The notes below the pieces were generated by a model. The model was not told the DNA's origin. It did no database searches and worked only from the letters and a program-made list of their open reading frames with translations. A stretch of DNA of 64,000 nucleotides from Rufibacter immobilis. GTDB lineage: Bacteria > Bacteroidota > Bacteroidia > Cytophagales > Hymenobacteraceae. Position 1 is the stretch's first letter. Each line of letters opens with the position of its first letter. The position numbers and the translations under genes are program-made. The stretch lies in contig NZ_RJJE01000002.1 of the NCBI RefSeq assembly GCF_003721565.1, positions 248,001 to 312,000 of the forward strand, written 5' to 3'. Positions 52,093-61,700 of this stretch are shown in pieces.

Positions 52093-52758
52093 ATGAACAG
52101 AAAAATACTTTCGCTGCCGGGGCAAAAGAAACTGATCGTTTGGTTGGTGGGGTTGCTGTTTCTCGCCAGCTGTGCCCGCAAAGAAGTCTTCTACTTTTCA
52201 GGACCAGTGGTCAGAACCACCGCTACTCCTGTTCTCTCCCTTCCTGATTCCATTACCGCCCGGCATCTTGTGGCGCAGGATGAGCCTGCGCCTGCGTCTT
52301 TCTCTGCGTCTGCGGGGGAGCCTGTTCCTGTAATTTCATCGCCTGTTAATGAGGAAGCGTTGCTTGGGAAAGCCCCAGGTACTTCCCTCGGTACACCGGT
52401 GCCAGTCATGGTGCCTCGGGTACAGCAGAAGCAAGTGAACCGGCAATGGGTGATGAAAGCGGAGCCGGAAAAGCCTAAAGCTGGAATGGCCCGCACCGGG
52501 CTGCTCTTAGGAATGGGGTCTTTTGTAGTAGGCATAGCAGGGCTTTCCAGTCTCACCCGGGACGGAGCCATTCTGCTACCTCTTTCTCTGCTTCTTGCGC
52601 TAGGTGGCGTGGTGTTCAGTAGAAAACCCTTGTCCTGGAACCGGAAACACCCAGATAACCTAGCCAATGCCAAAGGAGCCAAAACAGGTCTGCTCTTTAG
52701 CTTATTCTCCATTGGGCTTCTGGTTTTCTTTGGCGCCCTTCTTCTGGTGCTTTTGTAA
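52093..52758 (+). CDS. Lipoprotein with C-terminal membrane helices, unrecognised
   Basis: 221 residues: signal IVWLVGLLFLASC with lipobox Cys27, a Pro/Ser/Val-rich linker (APASFSASAGEPVPVISSPV), then three hydrophobic helices (ARTGLLLGMGSFVVGIAGL, AILLPLSLLLALGGVVFS, LLFSLFSIGLLVFFGALLLV). A lipid anchor plus C-terminal helices is a common small Bacteroidota design with no known role. Confidence 0.7.
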   Translation: MNRKILSLPGQKKLIVWLVGLLFLASCARKEVFYFSGPVVRTTATPVLSLPDSITARHLVAQDEPAPASFSASAGEPVPVISSPVNEEALLGKAPGTSLGTPVPVMVPRVQQKQVNRQWVMKAEPEKPKAGMARTGLLLGMGSFVVGIAGLSSLTRDGAILLPLSLLLALGGVVFSRKPLSWNRKHPDNLANAKGAKTGLLFSLFSIGLLVFFGALLLVLL

Positions 52759-52772
52759 TAGACTTAAACCCA

Positions 52773-52818
52773 TTCCTGTTTAGAGCCTGTTTTTCCAGAA
52801 TCAGGCCAGAAACAGGAA
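52773..52818. repeat. GTTTAGGGGC palindromic repeat
   Basis: Outer stem TTCCT / AGGAA; arms GTTTAGAGCCTG / CAGGCCAGAAAC, partly diverged. Confidence 0.8.
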
Positions 52819-52875
52819 GTGATGCCTCTGTCTCTTGACGCAGTAGTTGAAAAGTAGATAAGAAGTTCACCCCCA

Positions 52876-52970
52876 TTTTTGTCATCCTGAAAGGATCTTG
52901 TGGGCGAACTAGAAATACTTTGTTTATACACTACTACCGCTTGCTACCAAGTTCTTTTCAGGATGATAGG
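52876..52970. repeat. Inverted repeat GTCATCCTGAAAGGATCTTG
   Basis: The left arm TTTGTCATCCTGAAAGGATC pairs with the right arm AAGTTCTTTTCAGGATGAT. A dispersed MITE-like palindrome with no coding potential. Confidence 0.65.
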
Positions 52971-53183
52971 GGCGGTGGTAAAAAAACAAGGACCTTCTGC
53001 TCTCTGTTTGAGTGACTACCGTTGAGGGAGTATTTATAATAGATTGTATTTGTTCCCCTACCTGTAGCCCTGCCTTTGTTGGTGTTCTCACCAACAAGAT
53101 AGTAGAGATTGCTTTCGCATTTCCCTGCCACTCTAAAGATATTGGGAAAGTTTTAATTGGCACGGCAGTCAAATGCTAATTGT

Positions 53184-54845
53184 TTATGCTATTTGCTGCT
53201 CACGAACCAGAACACTCGAGGCTTTAATCTTTGTAAGAGCATCTAATTTACCTGCTAATGTTGGTGCCCAACTTGGCATTTGCTCAATACTTATTATTTT
53301 TTCTTTGGCTAATCTAAATAACTTTAATCCTTTTGAAGTAGTACCTAAACCAAGACTTACATCAAATGTGGATTTAAAGCCTAGAAGACTATCATGAACA
53401 TTTCCGTCTGGAAAATCTGCTTCAATGCCGAATAATTTTAGTAGAGCTCTGTTCTTTTTGATAGTTGGTCTTTCCTCTTGCGTTCCAATATGATTGTCAT
53501 CTCCATCAAACATCAAAAAGCAAGGGATTCCAAATTCTGAATAAAGCCTATAGAACCTATCTAACTCATTTTTACCTCCACATCTAACAATTGTGATGCC
53601 CTTCGATAAATAATCAAACTTCATAATGTCAAATAAATGTGGCAGAATTAGCGATTCTGATTCACCTTCTACTAAAATTATTGCTTTCGCAAAAAAAGCT
53701 TCATTCGCTTTCTGAGTGTCACCAGTATGTTCATAGGCATTCATATATTGAAGCATCATTGCTTCATAATCAGAAACTATCTGATGTCTTTGATATAAAT
53801 CTGTTATAAAATCAGAGCAAGCCGCACAATTTATATATGTGCCAGTAGTTGCCTCTTTCCGTACAACATATATCTCTTCAAATCTTGCTAGGTTTAAGAA
53901 GTTGGGAGAATGTGTAGTTAGGAAAATTTGGGTCCCATTGTCTGCAAGTTCATTAAGTAGTTTGTGAAAATTTCTTTGAGCTTGAGGATGAAGAAACAAT
54001 TCTGGCTCATCTATAAAAATTGGAGTATTGTTTTTCAACTTTAATGTTGAATAAGCTTTTAGAACAGCTATAGAGATTGACGCTTGAACTCCCATGCCTA
54101 GTTTTGAGGCTTGAAATTCTAGGGTTGATTCACTGTCTTTTACTAGTAACTGAAGAGTTCTGTAGAAGTTCCAAGGGTCATATAAGTTGAAATCCACAGA
54201 AAATTCTTGTTCAGGCTTATTAAGTTGTTTAGCACTTTCTTTTTGGAGAAGTTCAATGAAGTTTTTCATAACTTCATTGCCTTCATCATCTCTTACTGAA
54301 AAAAGAGTATTGTCGCGAATGTCTCTAAGTTGAGACTTTAATAAGTCAGATTTATAAATCTCCTCGCCTGTTTCCTCGTCTACTACCTTTTCCTTGCAAA
54401 ATGCTGCATTAATTTCTTGTAAAATTCTTCCCATCAAAGACCATCTGTTAGATGGTAGATAATCTAAAATCTGTCTATCTATTCCCAAATAAGCGGAACA
54501 ATACTTTTGCCTAGTTATATCAGTTACATATTCACCTGTTAAATTTAGACCAGACTTCGGGTTGTCATATTTATCTATCCACTCTTCAGCAAGCTCTAGA
54601 AAATTACCATCATCAAAATACAAGCGGATTCGAATTTTATTTTCTAAGTCACCTTGATAATGGTCATTTGGCAAGGTAGAATTAAATGATGGATAAACAG
54701 GGCCGAGAAGCCAATTTATAGCATCGAATATATTGCTTTTGCCTACACTATTTTCGCCAATGAAAACATTTAGTCTTCCATTAGTTTGTATATCAAGTGA
54801 TGATATGCTTTTGTAGTTCTTGATTCTTATTCTAGTAATTTTCAC
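53184..54845 (-). CDS. OLD-family ATP-dependent endonuclease (AAA ATPase plus TOPRIM)
   Basis: 553 residues. An ABC/SMC-like ATPase: Walker A GENSVGKS at 30-37, IDEPELFLHPQAQ as Walker B and LTTHSPNFLNLARF as the H loop. The C-terminal TOPRIM nuclease has ILVEGESESLILPHLFDIM and CFLMFDGDDNHIG, with its acidic metal ligands. OLD proteins act in phage exclusion or DNA repair. No UvrD-like gajB partner or reverse transcriptase lies beside it, so it is a stand-alone (class 1) OLD. It is AT-rich against its surroundings and flanked by repeats, suggesting acquisition. Confidence 0.88.
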   Translation of the reverse strand: MKITRIRIKNYKSISSLDIQTNGRLNVFIGENSVGKSNIFDAINWLLGPVYPSFNSTLPNDHYQGDLENKIRIRLYFDDGNFLELAEEWIDKYDNPKSGLNLTGEYVTDITRQKYCSAYLGIDRQILDYLPSNRWSLMGRILQEINAAFCKEKVVDEETGEEIYKSDLLKSQLRDIRDNTLFSVRDDEGNEVMKNFIELLQKESAKQLNKPEQEFSVDFNLYDPWNFYRTLQLLVKDSESTLEFQASKLGMGVQASISIAVLKAYSTLKLKNNTPIFIDEPELFLHPQAQRNFHKLLNELADNGTQIFLTTHSPNFLNLARFEEIYVVRKEATTGTYINCAACSDFITDLYQRHQIVSDYEAMMLQYMNAYEHTGDTQKANEAFFAKAIILVEGESESLILPHLFDIMKFDYLSKGITIVRCGGKNELDRFYRLYSEFGIPCFLMFDGDDNHIGTQEERPTIKKNRALLKLFGIEADFPDGNVHDSLLGFKSTFDVSLGLGTTSKGLKLFRLAKEKIISIEQMPSWAPTLAGKLDALTKIKASSVLVREQQIA

Positions 54846-54876
54846 GTTATTATATTTATTATTTAATTAATTATAT

Positions 54877-54939
54877 AAAATCAATAGGCACTAAAAAAAG
54901 GAGAAGTAACTTCTCCTTTTTTTAGTGCCTATTGATTTT
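54877..54939. terminator. 63-base palindrome ending nrdA
   Basis: 30-bp arms starting AAAATCAATAGGCACTAAAA and GGAGAAG, loop TAA, then the exact complement. It overlaps the nrdA stop codon and carries T runs on both strands, insulating nrdA from the OLD gene. Confidence 0.88.
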
Positions 54940-57319
54940 AGCTACCACATGCCTCGCATGCATCTGGGTTATCCAGGCTACACGCCATGTCGCTTTGGTT
55001 TTGCTCTACGCTGCTGTACATAGGCGCCAGGGTTTCGGCGGCTTGTTTCTCCACGGTGAATTTGATGGCGTCTGCGGCGGCTTTGGTGCGCAGGTAGTAC
55101 ATGCCGGTTTTGAGGCCGCGCTTCCAGCTGTGGAAGTGCATAGACGTCAGCTTCCCGAAGTTCACGTTAGACACGTGCAGGTTCAGGCTTTGGCTTTGGC
55201 AGATGAACGCGCCGCGGTCGGCAGACATGTCAATGATGGTCCGCTGGCTGATCTCCCACACCGTTTTGTACAGGTCTTTGATGTGCTGCGGAATGTTAGG
55301 AATGCCCTGCACAGAGCCGTTGGCGGCAATGATGGCGTTCTTCATCTGGTCGTTCCAGAGGCCCAGGTCCACCAGGTCTTTCAGGAGGTGCTTGTTCACC
55401 ACCATGAACTCCCCGCTCAGTACGCGGCGCACATAGATGTTGGAGGTGTAAGGCTCAAAGCCTTCGTTGTTGCCCAAGATCTGCGAGGTAGAGGCGGTAG
55501 GCATAGGTGCTACCAACAAAGAGTTGCGCACGCCGTGCTCTACTACTTCCTGGCGCAGGGCTTCCCAGTCCCAACGGCCGCTTTCGGGCTTCACGCCCCA
55601 CATGTCAAACTGGAAGATACCGCGGCTGATAGGCGAACCTTCAAACGTCTCATACGCGCCGTCACGTTTGGCCAGGTCCTTAGAAGCCGTCATGGCCGCG
55701 AAGTAAATGGTCTCAAAGATGTCTTTGTTCAGGCGGGCAGCTTCTTCGCTGTCAAACGGCATGCGCAGTTTCAGGAAGGCATCAGCCAGACCCTGTACCC
55801 CCAACCCGATAGGGCGGTGACGCAGGTTTGATTTCTTGGCTTCAGGTACCGGGTAATAGTTGATGTCAATGACCTTGTTCAGGTTCTTGGTCACGGTATA
55901 GGTTACCTCATACAGCTTCTCGTGGTCAAAAGACTTATGGTTGCCTTCTTCTTTGATGAAGCGCGGCAGGGCCAGTGAAGCCAGGTTACACACGGCAATC
56001 TCATCGGCATCGGTGTACTCAATAATCTCGGTGCAGAGGTTGGAGCTCTTGATGGTACCCAGGTTCTGCTGGTTAGACTTGCCGTTGGCGTGGTCCTTGA
56101 ACAGCATGTACGGCGTACCAGTCTCAGTCTGCGCTTCTAAGATGGCAAACCACAGTTCCTGTGCTTTGATGGTCTTGCGAGCCTTGCCTTCTTTCTCGTA
56201 TTTCTCATACAGGCGCTCAAAGTCCTTGCCCCAGGTCTCAGAAAGGCCTGGGCACTCATTGGGGCACATCAGGCTCCAGTCGCCGTTGGCTTCCACGCGC
56301 TTCATGAACAAGTCTGGGGTCCAGAGAGCCAGGAACAGGTCACGGGTCCGCATTTCCTCTTTCCCGTGGTTCTTGCGCAGATCCAGGAACTCAAAGATAT
56401 CGGCGTGCCACGGCTCCAGATAGATGGCGAACGCACCTTTGCGTTTTCCGCCGCCCTGGTCTACGTAACGGGCCGTATCATTGAACACTTTGAGCATCGG
56501 CACTAGTCCGTTAGATGTACCGTTGGTGCCTTTGATGTAAGAACCGGTGGCCCGGATGTTGTGGGCCGCCAACCCGATACCGCCCGCGCTTTGCGAGATC
56601 AAGGCGCAGTTCTTGAGCGTGTCATAGATGCCCGGGATGCTGTCCTCTTTCATGGTGAGCAGGAAGCAGCTAGACAACTGCGGCTTCGGCGTGCCCGCGT
56701 TGAACAGAGTAGGCGTGGCGTGTGTGAACCACTTCTCAGACATGAGATTGTAGGTCTCAATGGCCGCGTCAATGTCGTTTTTATGGATGCCTACCGCTAC
56801 CCGCATGAGCATGTGCTGCGGACGCTCCACTACTTTGCCGTGTAGGCGCAGCAGGTAGGAGCGCTCCAGGGTCTTGTACCCGAAGTAGTCATAGTTGTAG
56901 TCACGGTCATAGATGATGCTGGAGTCCAGCACGGCCGCGTGTTTCTTGATGATGTCAAAGATGTCTTTGGCTATCAGAGACGCGTTCTCGCCGGTTTTGG
57001 GGTCTACATAGGTGTAGAGCTGCTTCATGGTGTTGAAGAACGACTTCTGGGTCACCTTGTGCAGGCTGGAGATAGCAATGCGCGCCGCCAGAATAGCGTA
57101 GTCTGGGTGTTTGGTGGTCAAAGACGCCGCGGTTTCTGCCGCCAGGTTGTCCAACTCCACGGTGGTCACGCCATCATAGATACCGTCAATTACCTTCTTG
57201 GCCACCTCAATGGGGCTCACAAACGTCATGTTCAGGCCATAGCACAGTTTCTCTATGCGGGCCGTGATCTTATCAAACTTGACCGACTCCCGGCGGCCAT
57301 CTCTCTTTACAACTAACAT
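54938..57319 (-). CDS. nrdA: Class Ia ribonucleotide reductase, alpha subunit
   Basis: 793 residues. An ATP-cone at 1-90 ([20 protein letters not shown]) for allosteric control; catalytic motifs PQLSSCFLL (redox Cys), [12 protein letters not shown] (Asn, thiyl Cys and Glu) and [13 protein letters not shown] (second redox Cys); and a C-terminal shuttle DACEACGS. Reduces ribonucleoside diphosphates to deoxyribonucleotides with NrdB. It lies 280 bases downstream of nrdB on the same strand, with a palindromic repeat between. Confidence 0.97.
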   Translation of the reverse strand: MLVVKRDGRRESVKFDKITARIEKLCYGLNMTFVSPIEVAKKVIDGIYDGVTTVELDNLAAETAASLTTKHPDYAILAARIAISSLHKVTQKSFFNTMKQLYTYVDPKTGENASLIAKDIFDIIKKHAAVLDSSIIYDRDYNYDYFGYKTLERSYLLRLHGKVVERPQHMLMRVAVGIHKNDIDAAIETYNLMSEKWFTHATPTLFNAGTPKPQLSSCFLLTMKEDSIPGIYDTLKNCALISQSAGGIGLAAHNIRATGSYIKGTNGTSNGLVPMLKVFNDTARYVDQGGGKRKGAFAIYLEPWHADIFEFLDLRKNHGKEEMRTRDLFLALWTPDLFMKRVEANGDWSLMCPNECPGLSETWGKDFERLYEKYEKEGKARKTIKAQELWFAILEAQTETGTPYMLFKDHANGKSNQQNLGTIKSSNLCTEIIEYTDADEIAVCNLASLALPRFIKEEGNHKSFDHEKLYEVTYTVTKNLNKVIDINYYPVPEAKKSNLRHRPIGLGVQGLADAFLKLRMPFDSEEAARLNKDIFETIYFAAMTASKDLAKRDGAYETFEGSPISRGIFQFDMWGVKPESGRWDWEALRQEVVEHGVRNSLLVAPMPTASTSQILGNNEGFEPYTSNIYVRRVLSGEFMVVNKHLLKDLVDLGLWNDQMKNAIIAANGSVQGIPNIPQHIKDLYKTVWEISQRTIIDMSADRGAFICQSQSLNLHVSNVNFGKLTSMHFHSWKRGLKTGMYYLRTKAAADAIKFTVEKQAAETLAPMYSSVEQNQSDMACSLDNPDACEACGS

Positions 57320-57537
57320 ATCTTTCCTGTTTTTTATAAGGTACTCGCAGGCTGGAAAGGCCTGTTTTAACTACTTATTTCCTGTGTCTGCTCTTGGCAA
57401 GCAGATACTATATAGCGTAAGGCTCCTGCCTTGTTTGCGTAGCAGAAGGCCGTACGTTACCTGTTCGCCCCTGAAACAGAGGTGAGGAACGGGCATTGGT
57501 TCTAAAAATGGAAGAAGGCTTGCCCAACCGGCTGTTA

Positions 57538-57578
57538 GGCGTTTTGGCCCCGTTTTCTGAAAAACAGCCCCTAAACGG
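57538..57578. repeat. GTTTAGGGGC palindromic repeat between nrdB and nrdA
   Basis: GGCGTTTTGGCCCCGTTTTC...AACAGCCCCTAAACGG. Confidence 0.8.
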
Positions 57579-57600
57579 AAACTGCTTTCTCTGTGATTGG

Positions 57601-58560
57601 TTAAAAGTCTTCGTCAAGAGAGAACACGTTGGAGTCACGGTCGCTCATCACGCCCGATTTCTGGTACTCACCCACGCGTTTCTCAAAGAAGTTGGTTTTG
57701 CCTTGCAGGGAGATCATCTCCATGAAGTCAAATGGATTGGTAGCGTTGTAGATTTTGCTGTAGCCCAGCGCCACTAACAGGCGGTCGGCCACAAACTCAA
57801 TGTATTGTGTCATGAGTTTGGCGTTCATCCCTATGAGGTCCACAGGCAGCGCATCGGTCACAAATTCCTGCTCAATGCTCACCGCGTCGCGGATGATGGT
57901 GTGTACGCGCTCCTCCGGTAACTTGTTCACTAACATAGAGTATAGCAGGCATGCAAAGTCTGTATGCAGTCCTTCGTCGCGGGAGATCAACTCATTGGAG
58001 AAAGTTAAGCCCGGCATCAAACCACGCTTTTTGAGCCAGAATAGGGAGCAGAACGAGCCAGAGAAGAAAATGCCCTCTACGGCGGCAAACGCGATCAGAC
58101 GCTCGGTGAAGTTCTCAGAGTTGATCCACTTAAGGGCCCACTCGCCTTTTTTCTTCACGCAGTCAATAGTCTCCAGCGCGTTGAACAGGCGGTCTTTTTC
58201 TACGCTGTCTTTAATATAAGTGTCAATCAGCAGCGAGTAGGTTTCTGAGTGGATGTTCTCCATCATGATCTGGAACCCATAGAAGCAGCGGGCTTCGGGC
58301 ATCTGCACTTCCTGCATGAAGTTGATGGCCAGGTTTTCGTTCACAATGCCGTCTGAGGCGGCGAAGAAAGCCAACACGTGGGAAATGAAGTGGCGCTCGC
58401 CGTCGTTCAGCTTTTCCCAGTCTTTCAAGTCCGGCGACAAGTCAATCTCCTCGGCCGTCCAGAAGCTAGCTTCTGCTTTCTTATACATCTGCCACACGGC
58501 ATCGTTTTGGATGGGGAACAGAACAAAGCGGTTCGGGTTTTCCTGTAAAATGGGCTCCAT
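57601..58560 (-). CDS. nrdB: Class Ia ribonucleotide reductase, beta subunit
   Basis: 319 residues. Di-iron ligands lie in [30 protein letters not shown] and [11 protein letters not shown], and the radical tyrosine is in [10 protein letters not shown]. The C-terminal SLDEDF tail docks on NrdA. The iron-tyrosyl radical starts catalysis in the alpha subunit. It precedes nrdA. The 5' region contains a TATATTTG box and a wide DnaA-box cluster, so DnaA-linked control is plausible, as known for E. coli nrdAB. Confidence 0.96.
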   Translation of the reverse strand: MEPILQENPNRFVLFPIQNDAVWQMYKKAEASFWTAEEIDLSPDLKDWEKLNDGERHFISHVLAFFAASDGIVNENLAINFMQEVQMPEARCFYGFQIMMENIHSETYSLLIDTYIKDSVEKDRLFNALETIDCVKKKGEWALKWINSENFTERLIAFAAVEGIFFSGSFCSLFWLKKRGLMPGLTFSNELISRDEGLHTDFACLLYSMLVNKLPEERVHTIIRDAVSIEQEFVTDALPVDLIGMNAKLMTQYIEFVADRLLVALGYSKIYNATNPFDFMEMISLQGKTNFFEKRVGEYQKSGVMSDRDSNVFSLDEDF

Positions 58561-58680
58561 AGACTTTACGGTTAGTGCTCTATAAATAAATAAGGCGGAG
58601 AACGTTAAGCAGCCGTTTCTCCTCTCTGCGGCAGCCCCTCAACTCCATGATCTGAAGCAGGTGCCTCCGGCTTGAGAATT

Positions 58681-58688
58681 CAAATATA
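58681..58688 (-). promoter_or_regulatory. TATATTTG box upstream of nrdB
   Basis: A perfect TAnnTTTG on the minus strand, about 120 bases before the nrdB ATG; no matching TTG at the usual spacing. Confidence 0.35.
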
Positions 58689-59482
58689 GGGACAAATACG
58701 TTGACAGCCCGATTGAAACGGTCTAATTTATCCATTTCTTATACAGCGGTTATCAACATTTTAAATTATTGATTATCAGTTATTTAAATTTTTATCAAAA
58801 TTAGAAACTTTAAATATAGCTTAAATGCTATGAGCCAAAGGCGGTTACTCAGAGGATAGCAAACGGATGTGAGCCAGGGCATCGATGCTGTTCAAAAAAT
58901 TTGTAAAAGAGACCGGAAAGGCAGAGGACTCATAGAGGTAGCAAGGCGTTTGGGAAGCGCTTTTGGCTAGCAGAGACAGACTCAAACGCGGCTACGAGGA
59001 AGCGGTGTGGCCTCCGGTGCAGCTGCGCTACAAAATACATAGGAGAGTTGGGGCGGGGGCGGAAGGGGCACCCATGCAGAGGCGGTTGAAAGGGAACGGC
59101 TGGGAGAATTATCCAGGTAAATTATCCACAGCTATCCACAGCGGGAGTGATGGGGCAAAGGTAAACTAAGGGACGGTGCGATTTAAGTCTCTCTTGAAAT
59201 AAAGCCGCTGTTTCTCTTGGTTTTATCTTTAGAATAAGCCATTTTCAATCTGTGTTAGATATGCGGGGCTGCCTTGATTTTGCGGGCTTAAAAGCTGCCT
59301 TTTCCACCTCTTTCCAGGGGTGGTGTTGTTTTCCTTTGTCTTTATCCACGCGTAACTCATTGATAGTCATAACTGATTTGGTTTATCCACCTGAGTTATC
59401 CACAATATGGGGGATAACTTGCAAGTGGCTCAGTTACAGGAATCTGCCAAACTCGGCTAGGAGAAAAATAACCCCGGGCCAC

Positions 59483-59513
59483 TTGTATTTTAGCGCCACT
59501 ACGCCTACCTTTG
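59483..59513 (+). promoter_or_regulatory. Promoter of rplU-rpmA
   Basis: TTG at 59483-59485, 20 bases, TACCTTTG at 59506-59513: an exact match to the Bacteroidota consensus, 30 bases before the ATG. Confidence 0.75.
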
Positions 59514-59543
59514 CGGTTCATTTTTAAAAACTATCGTAAGCTG

Positions 59544-59852
59544 ATGTACGCAATTGTAGAAATCGCTGGTATCCAGACGAAAGTAGAGAGCGGTAAGTTC
59601 TTCTACACTAACAAGCTTTCCGGCAATGAGGGTGACGCCGTAGAGTTCGCCAATGTTCTTCTTGTTGATGATAACGGATCTTTAACCGTTGGTGCTCCTT
59701 TTGTAGACGGAGTGAAGGTAACTGGTACCATCCAGGGCCACGCCAAAGGTGACAAAGTGATCGTTTTCAAGAAAAAGAGAAGAAAAGGCTACAAAAAGAA
59801 AAATGGTCACCGCCAGCAATACACCAAAGTGTTGATCAACACCATTGGCTAA
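59544..59852 (+). CDS. rplU: 50S ribosomal protein L21
   Basis: 102 residues: MYAIVEIAGIQTKVESGKFF at the start, FVDGVKVTGTIQGHAKGDKV, and the basic RNA-binding KKRRKGYKKKNGHRQQYTKV signature. The true start is ATG 59544; the frame is open upstream. Cotranscribed with rpmA. Confidence 0.97.
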   Translation: MYAIVEIAGIQTKVESGKFFYTNKLSGNEGDAVEFANVLLVDDNGSLTVGAPFVDGVKVTGTIQGHAKGDKVIVFKKKRRKGYKKKNGHRQQYTKVLINTIG

Positions 59853-59925
59853 GCAGAGATAAGAATACGTAAATTATTGTTGAACATATTTTCGGGGTTT
59901 CTCTCCGGGATTAACATAACTAGAA

Positions 59926-60204
59926 ATGGCTCACAAAAAAGGTGTAGGTAGTTCTAACAACGGCCGTGAATCACATTCCAAGCGCTTAGGCGTGAAAATC
60001 TTCGGTGGCCAAGCCATCGCTGCTGGTAACATCATCGTGCGTCAGCGCGGTACTGCGCACCACCCAGGTGCGAACGTAGGTATCGGGAAAGACCACACGC
60101 TGTTCGCTTTGACAGACGGTGTTGTATCTTTCAAAAAAGGTGCTAAAAACCGCTCTTACGTTTCAGTTCTTCCAGTAGCTGAAACTGCTGAAGCACAAGC
60201 ATAA
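59926..60204 (+). CDS. rpmA: 50S ribosomal protein L27
   Basis: 92 residues: [43 protein letters not shown] and [20 protein letters not shown], all L27 hallmarks. It begins directly with MAHKKG, without the cleavable N-terminal extension seen in Firmicutes. The terminator at 60238-60271 closes the operon. Confidence 0.97.
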   Translation: MAHKKGVGSSNNGRESHSKRLGVKIFGGQAIAAGNIIVRQRGTAHHPGANVGIGKDHTLFALTDGVVSFKKGAKNRSYVSVLPVAETAEAQA

Positions 60205-60237
60205 GTTCTCCCTCGGCCCCGGCCGATCAAGAATCAG

Positions 60238-60271
60238 AAAAGGGCTGCTCCATAAGGGCAGCCCTTTTTTT
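60238..60271 (+). terminator. Terminator of rplU-rpmA
   Basis: Stem AAAAGGGCTGC / GCAGCCCTTTT, then a T run. Confidence 0.88.
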
Positions 60272-60273
60272 AT

Positions 60274-60315
60274 GCGCGTTTAGCGCCTGTTTTCAGAAAA
60301 ACGGCCGCTAAATGG
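60274..60315. repeat. GTTTAGGGGC palindromic repeat
   Basis: GCGCGTTTAGCGCCTGTTTTC...ACGGCCGCTAAATGG, straight after the rpmA terminator. Confidence 0.8.
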
Positions 60316-60469
60316 TTTTTGAATTTCACGGTTAAGCTTTAACAGGAGTATATGAGATCTGTAGACAATTCTCCTGATGTGCGCAGCACGAGTGTCTCTA
60401 GCCCCTGGTCTACGCTAATTGTCTACAATGCGGATCTCTATAGATGGCTTTGACAGAGCTGGAACCAAA

Positions 60470-60670
60470 ACCAGTCTTTCCGATGAGCGCCTCTGATTTG
60501 ACGGTGCTGCGTCAGCAGCAAAGCCGGAGGCTTAGGAAAAGCAGCAGTGCGAATCGGGAAGACGAGGCCTCGCGGCCACGAGCGCTTACCGGAAGCTATG
60601 AAACAATAAGGAAGTAAAGCCTTGAGGCAAACCGCCATTCCCGAGGGAGCAGCAGGCGGCAAGCCAAAGA
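60470..60670. repeat. Long intergenic repeat with CGCGGCC core, copy 2
   Basis: Second copy of the unit at 27763-27945, sharing CCAGTCTTTCC, GCAGTGCGA, GGGAAGACGAGGCC, CGCGGCC, GAGCGCTTACCG and GGCGGCAAGCCA. It ends within 10 bases of the cyclase-family gene's stop. Confidence 0.75.
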
Positions 60671-60677
60671 ATCCTCC

Positions 60678-61484
60678 TCAATGCGGGGCTTCCGCAAAAG
60701 AAACCGTAGCTGCCGCCATAGGGCTCAGCGCATACAGCACCGGCTTGCTGGGGCTGGCGTCCAGCACCAAACTGGTCACCTGCAAATTCAACAGATACCA
60801 TCCATCCTCCACCGCATCTGGCACAAATATCAACTCCGTAATAGTAGCATTGGTGCGAATAGCCGCAGGATACTGCCAGAATGCACGGTGCGCCCGCAAA
60901 GCTCCGTCGTCTTCCTCCCGGTCCACCGACGGTAAATCCAGCAGCAGATGCTCCACTCCATGCAGAGCCAGATATTCAGCCAAGGCAGGCTCTATATAGG
61001 GAGGGTTAGTGCCTGAGTATTGAGCGGTGCGCTTCGTCTCTGAATTTGGGAGCGTGCGCAGAACCAAAGCCTCTGGCAAATTCTCCTGATCCAGCTGCGC
61101 CAACACATCTTCGGCCATCACTACCAGATCGCCGTTCTCCTGTTGCCGGGGCTTCACCGATACCAACTGGGCCACAAACAGGAACCGTTGCAGGCAGTTG
61201 TTTAGCGTGGCCGCCGGGTCTGGCGAGATGTGGCCGTAGCACTCTGTGTGGGTGCCGTTGCCGTGGGGCGTGAGGTGCACGCGCTGGTAATTGGTAGAAC
61301 CGCCCTGGGCCACGCTGCCCACAAAGTTGCCTACGGTAATGGTGTCTACCTGTACCGGCTCAGCCCAAAAGCAGTTTACTTGATCTGGCCCTGCTGCTAA
61401 AGGCAGGGAAAGGTCCAGCGGCTGCAAGGGATTGAACTGGTAGGCTCGGTTCCCGAAGGTGATGGTGGCGGTAGTAGAAAGCAT
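60678..61484 (-). CDS. Cyclase family protein (kynurenine-formamidase-like)
   Basis: 268 residues. RVHLTPHGNGTHTECYGHIS matches the H-x-G-T-H-x-D/E metal motif of the cyclase/formamidase family, with an unusual Asn inserted between His and Gly-Thr-His. ALVLRTLPNSETKR and VEHLLLDLPSVDREED are typical later strands. It probably hydrolyses an amide or ester; no kynurenine-pathway gene adjoins it. Confidence 0.8.
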   Translation of the reverse strand: MLSTTATITFGNRAYQFNPLQPLDLSLPLAAGPDQVNCFWAEPVQVDTITVGNFVGSVAQGGSTNYQRVHLTPHGNGTHTECYGHISPDPAATLNNCLQRFLFVAQLVSVKPRQQENGDLVVMAEDVLAQLDQENLPEALVLRTLPNSETKRTAQYSGTNPPYIEPALAEYLALHGVEHLLLDLPSVDREEDDGALRAHRAFWQYPAAIRTNATITELIFVPDAVEDGWYLLNLQVTSLVLDASPSKPVLYALSPMAAATVSFAEAPH

Positions 61485-61489
61485 AGTGG

Positions 61490-61526
61490 GCGTTTAGGGG
61501 CTGTTTTTATGGAAATAAGCGAAAAC
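61490..61526. repeat. GTTTAGGGGC palindromic repeat, half copy
   Basis: GGCGTTTAGGGGCTGTTTTT, right arm lost (ATAAGCGAAAAC). Confidence 0.6.
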
Positions 61527-61655
61527 CAGCAAAAGGTTGTGGCAAGGTAGCGAAAGCGGCAGTTTAAATTCTGGAGGCTGTTAAGGCTGCCATAAAAGCG
61601 TTTCAAAGCAAACCAGGGTGCTTTCTTTGGCGCAGAGTACAAATATGGGCACGAA

Positions 61656-61695
61656 GGCGTTTAGGGGCTCTTTTTCCAAAAACGGCCCCTAAACG
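61656..61695. repeat. GTTTAGGGGC palindromic repeat
   Basis: GGCGTTTAGGGGCTCTTTTTC...ACGGCCCCTAAACG, six bases downstream (minus strand) of the pentapeptide gene stop. Confidence 0.9.
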
Positions 61696-61700
61696 AAAAA

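Larger units (their letters stand above)
58561..59543. other. oriC: Candidate chromosomal replication origin (DnaA-box cluster)
   Basis: Almost 1 kb with no gene, between divergent nrdB (left) and rplU (right). Perfect DnaA boxes TTATCCACA lie at 59122-59130 and 59396-59404. One-mismatch boxes are CTATCCACA 59132-59140, TTATCCACG 59342-59350, TTATCCACC 59383-59391 and TTATCAACA 58750-58758. All are in the same direction. An AT-rich block at 58725-58830 could be the unwinding element. An alternative is DnaA control of nrdB. Confidence 0.5.

Noticed and set aside
52924-53172. 82-codon minus-strand frame just after the OLD gene
   Set aside because: The last third lies inside an inverted repeat and no family is recognisable; possibly a gene fragment.
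58963-59527. Two open frames of 68 and 91 codons in the candidate origin
   Set aside because: They cover DnaA boxes, have no domain features, and stops are rare only because of local composition.
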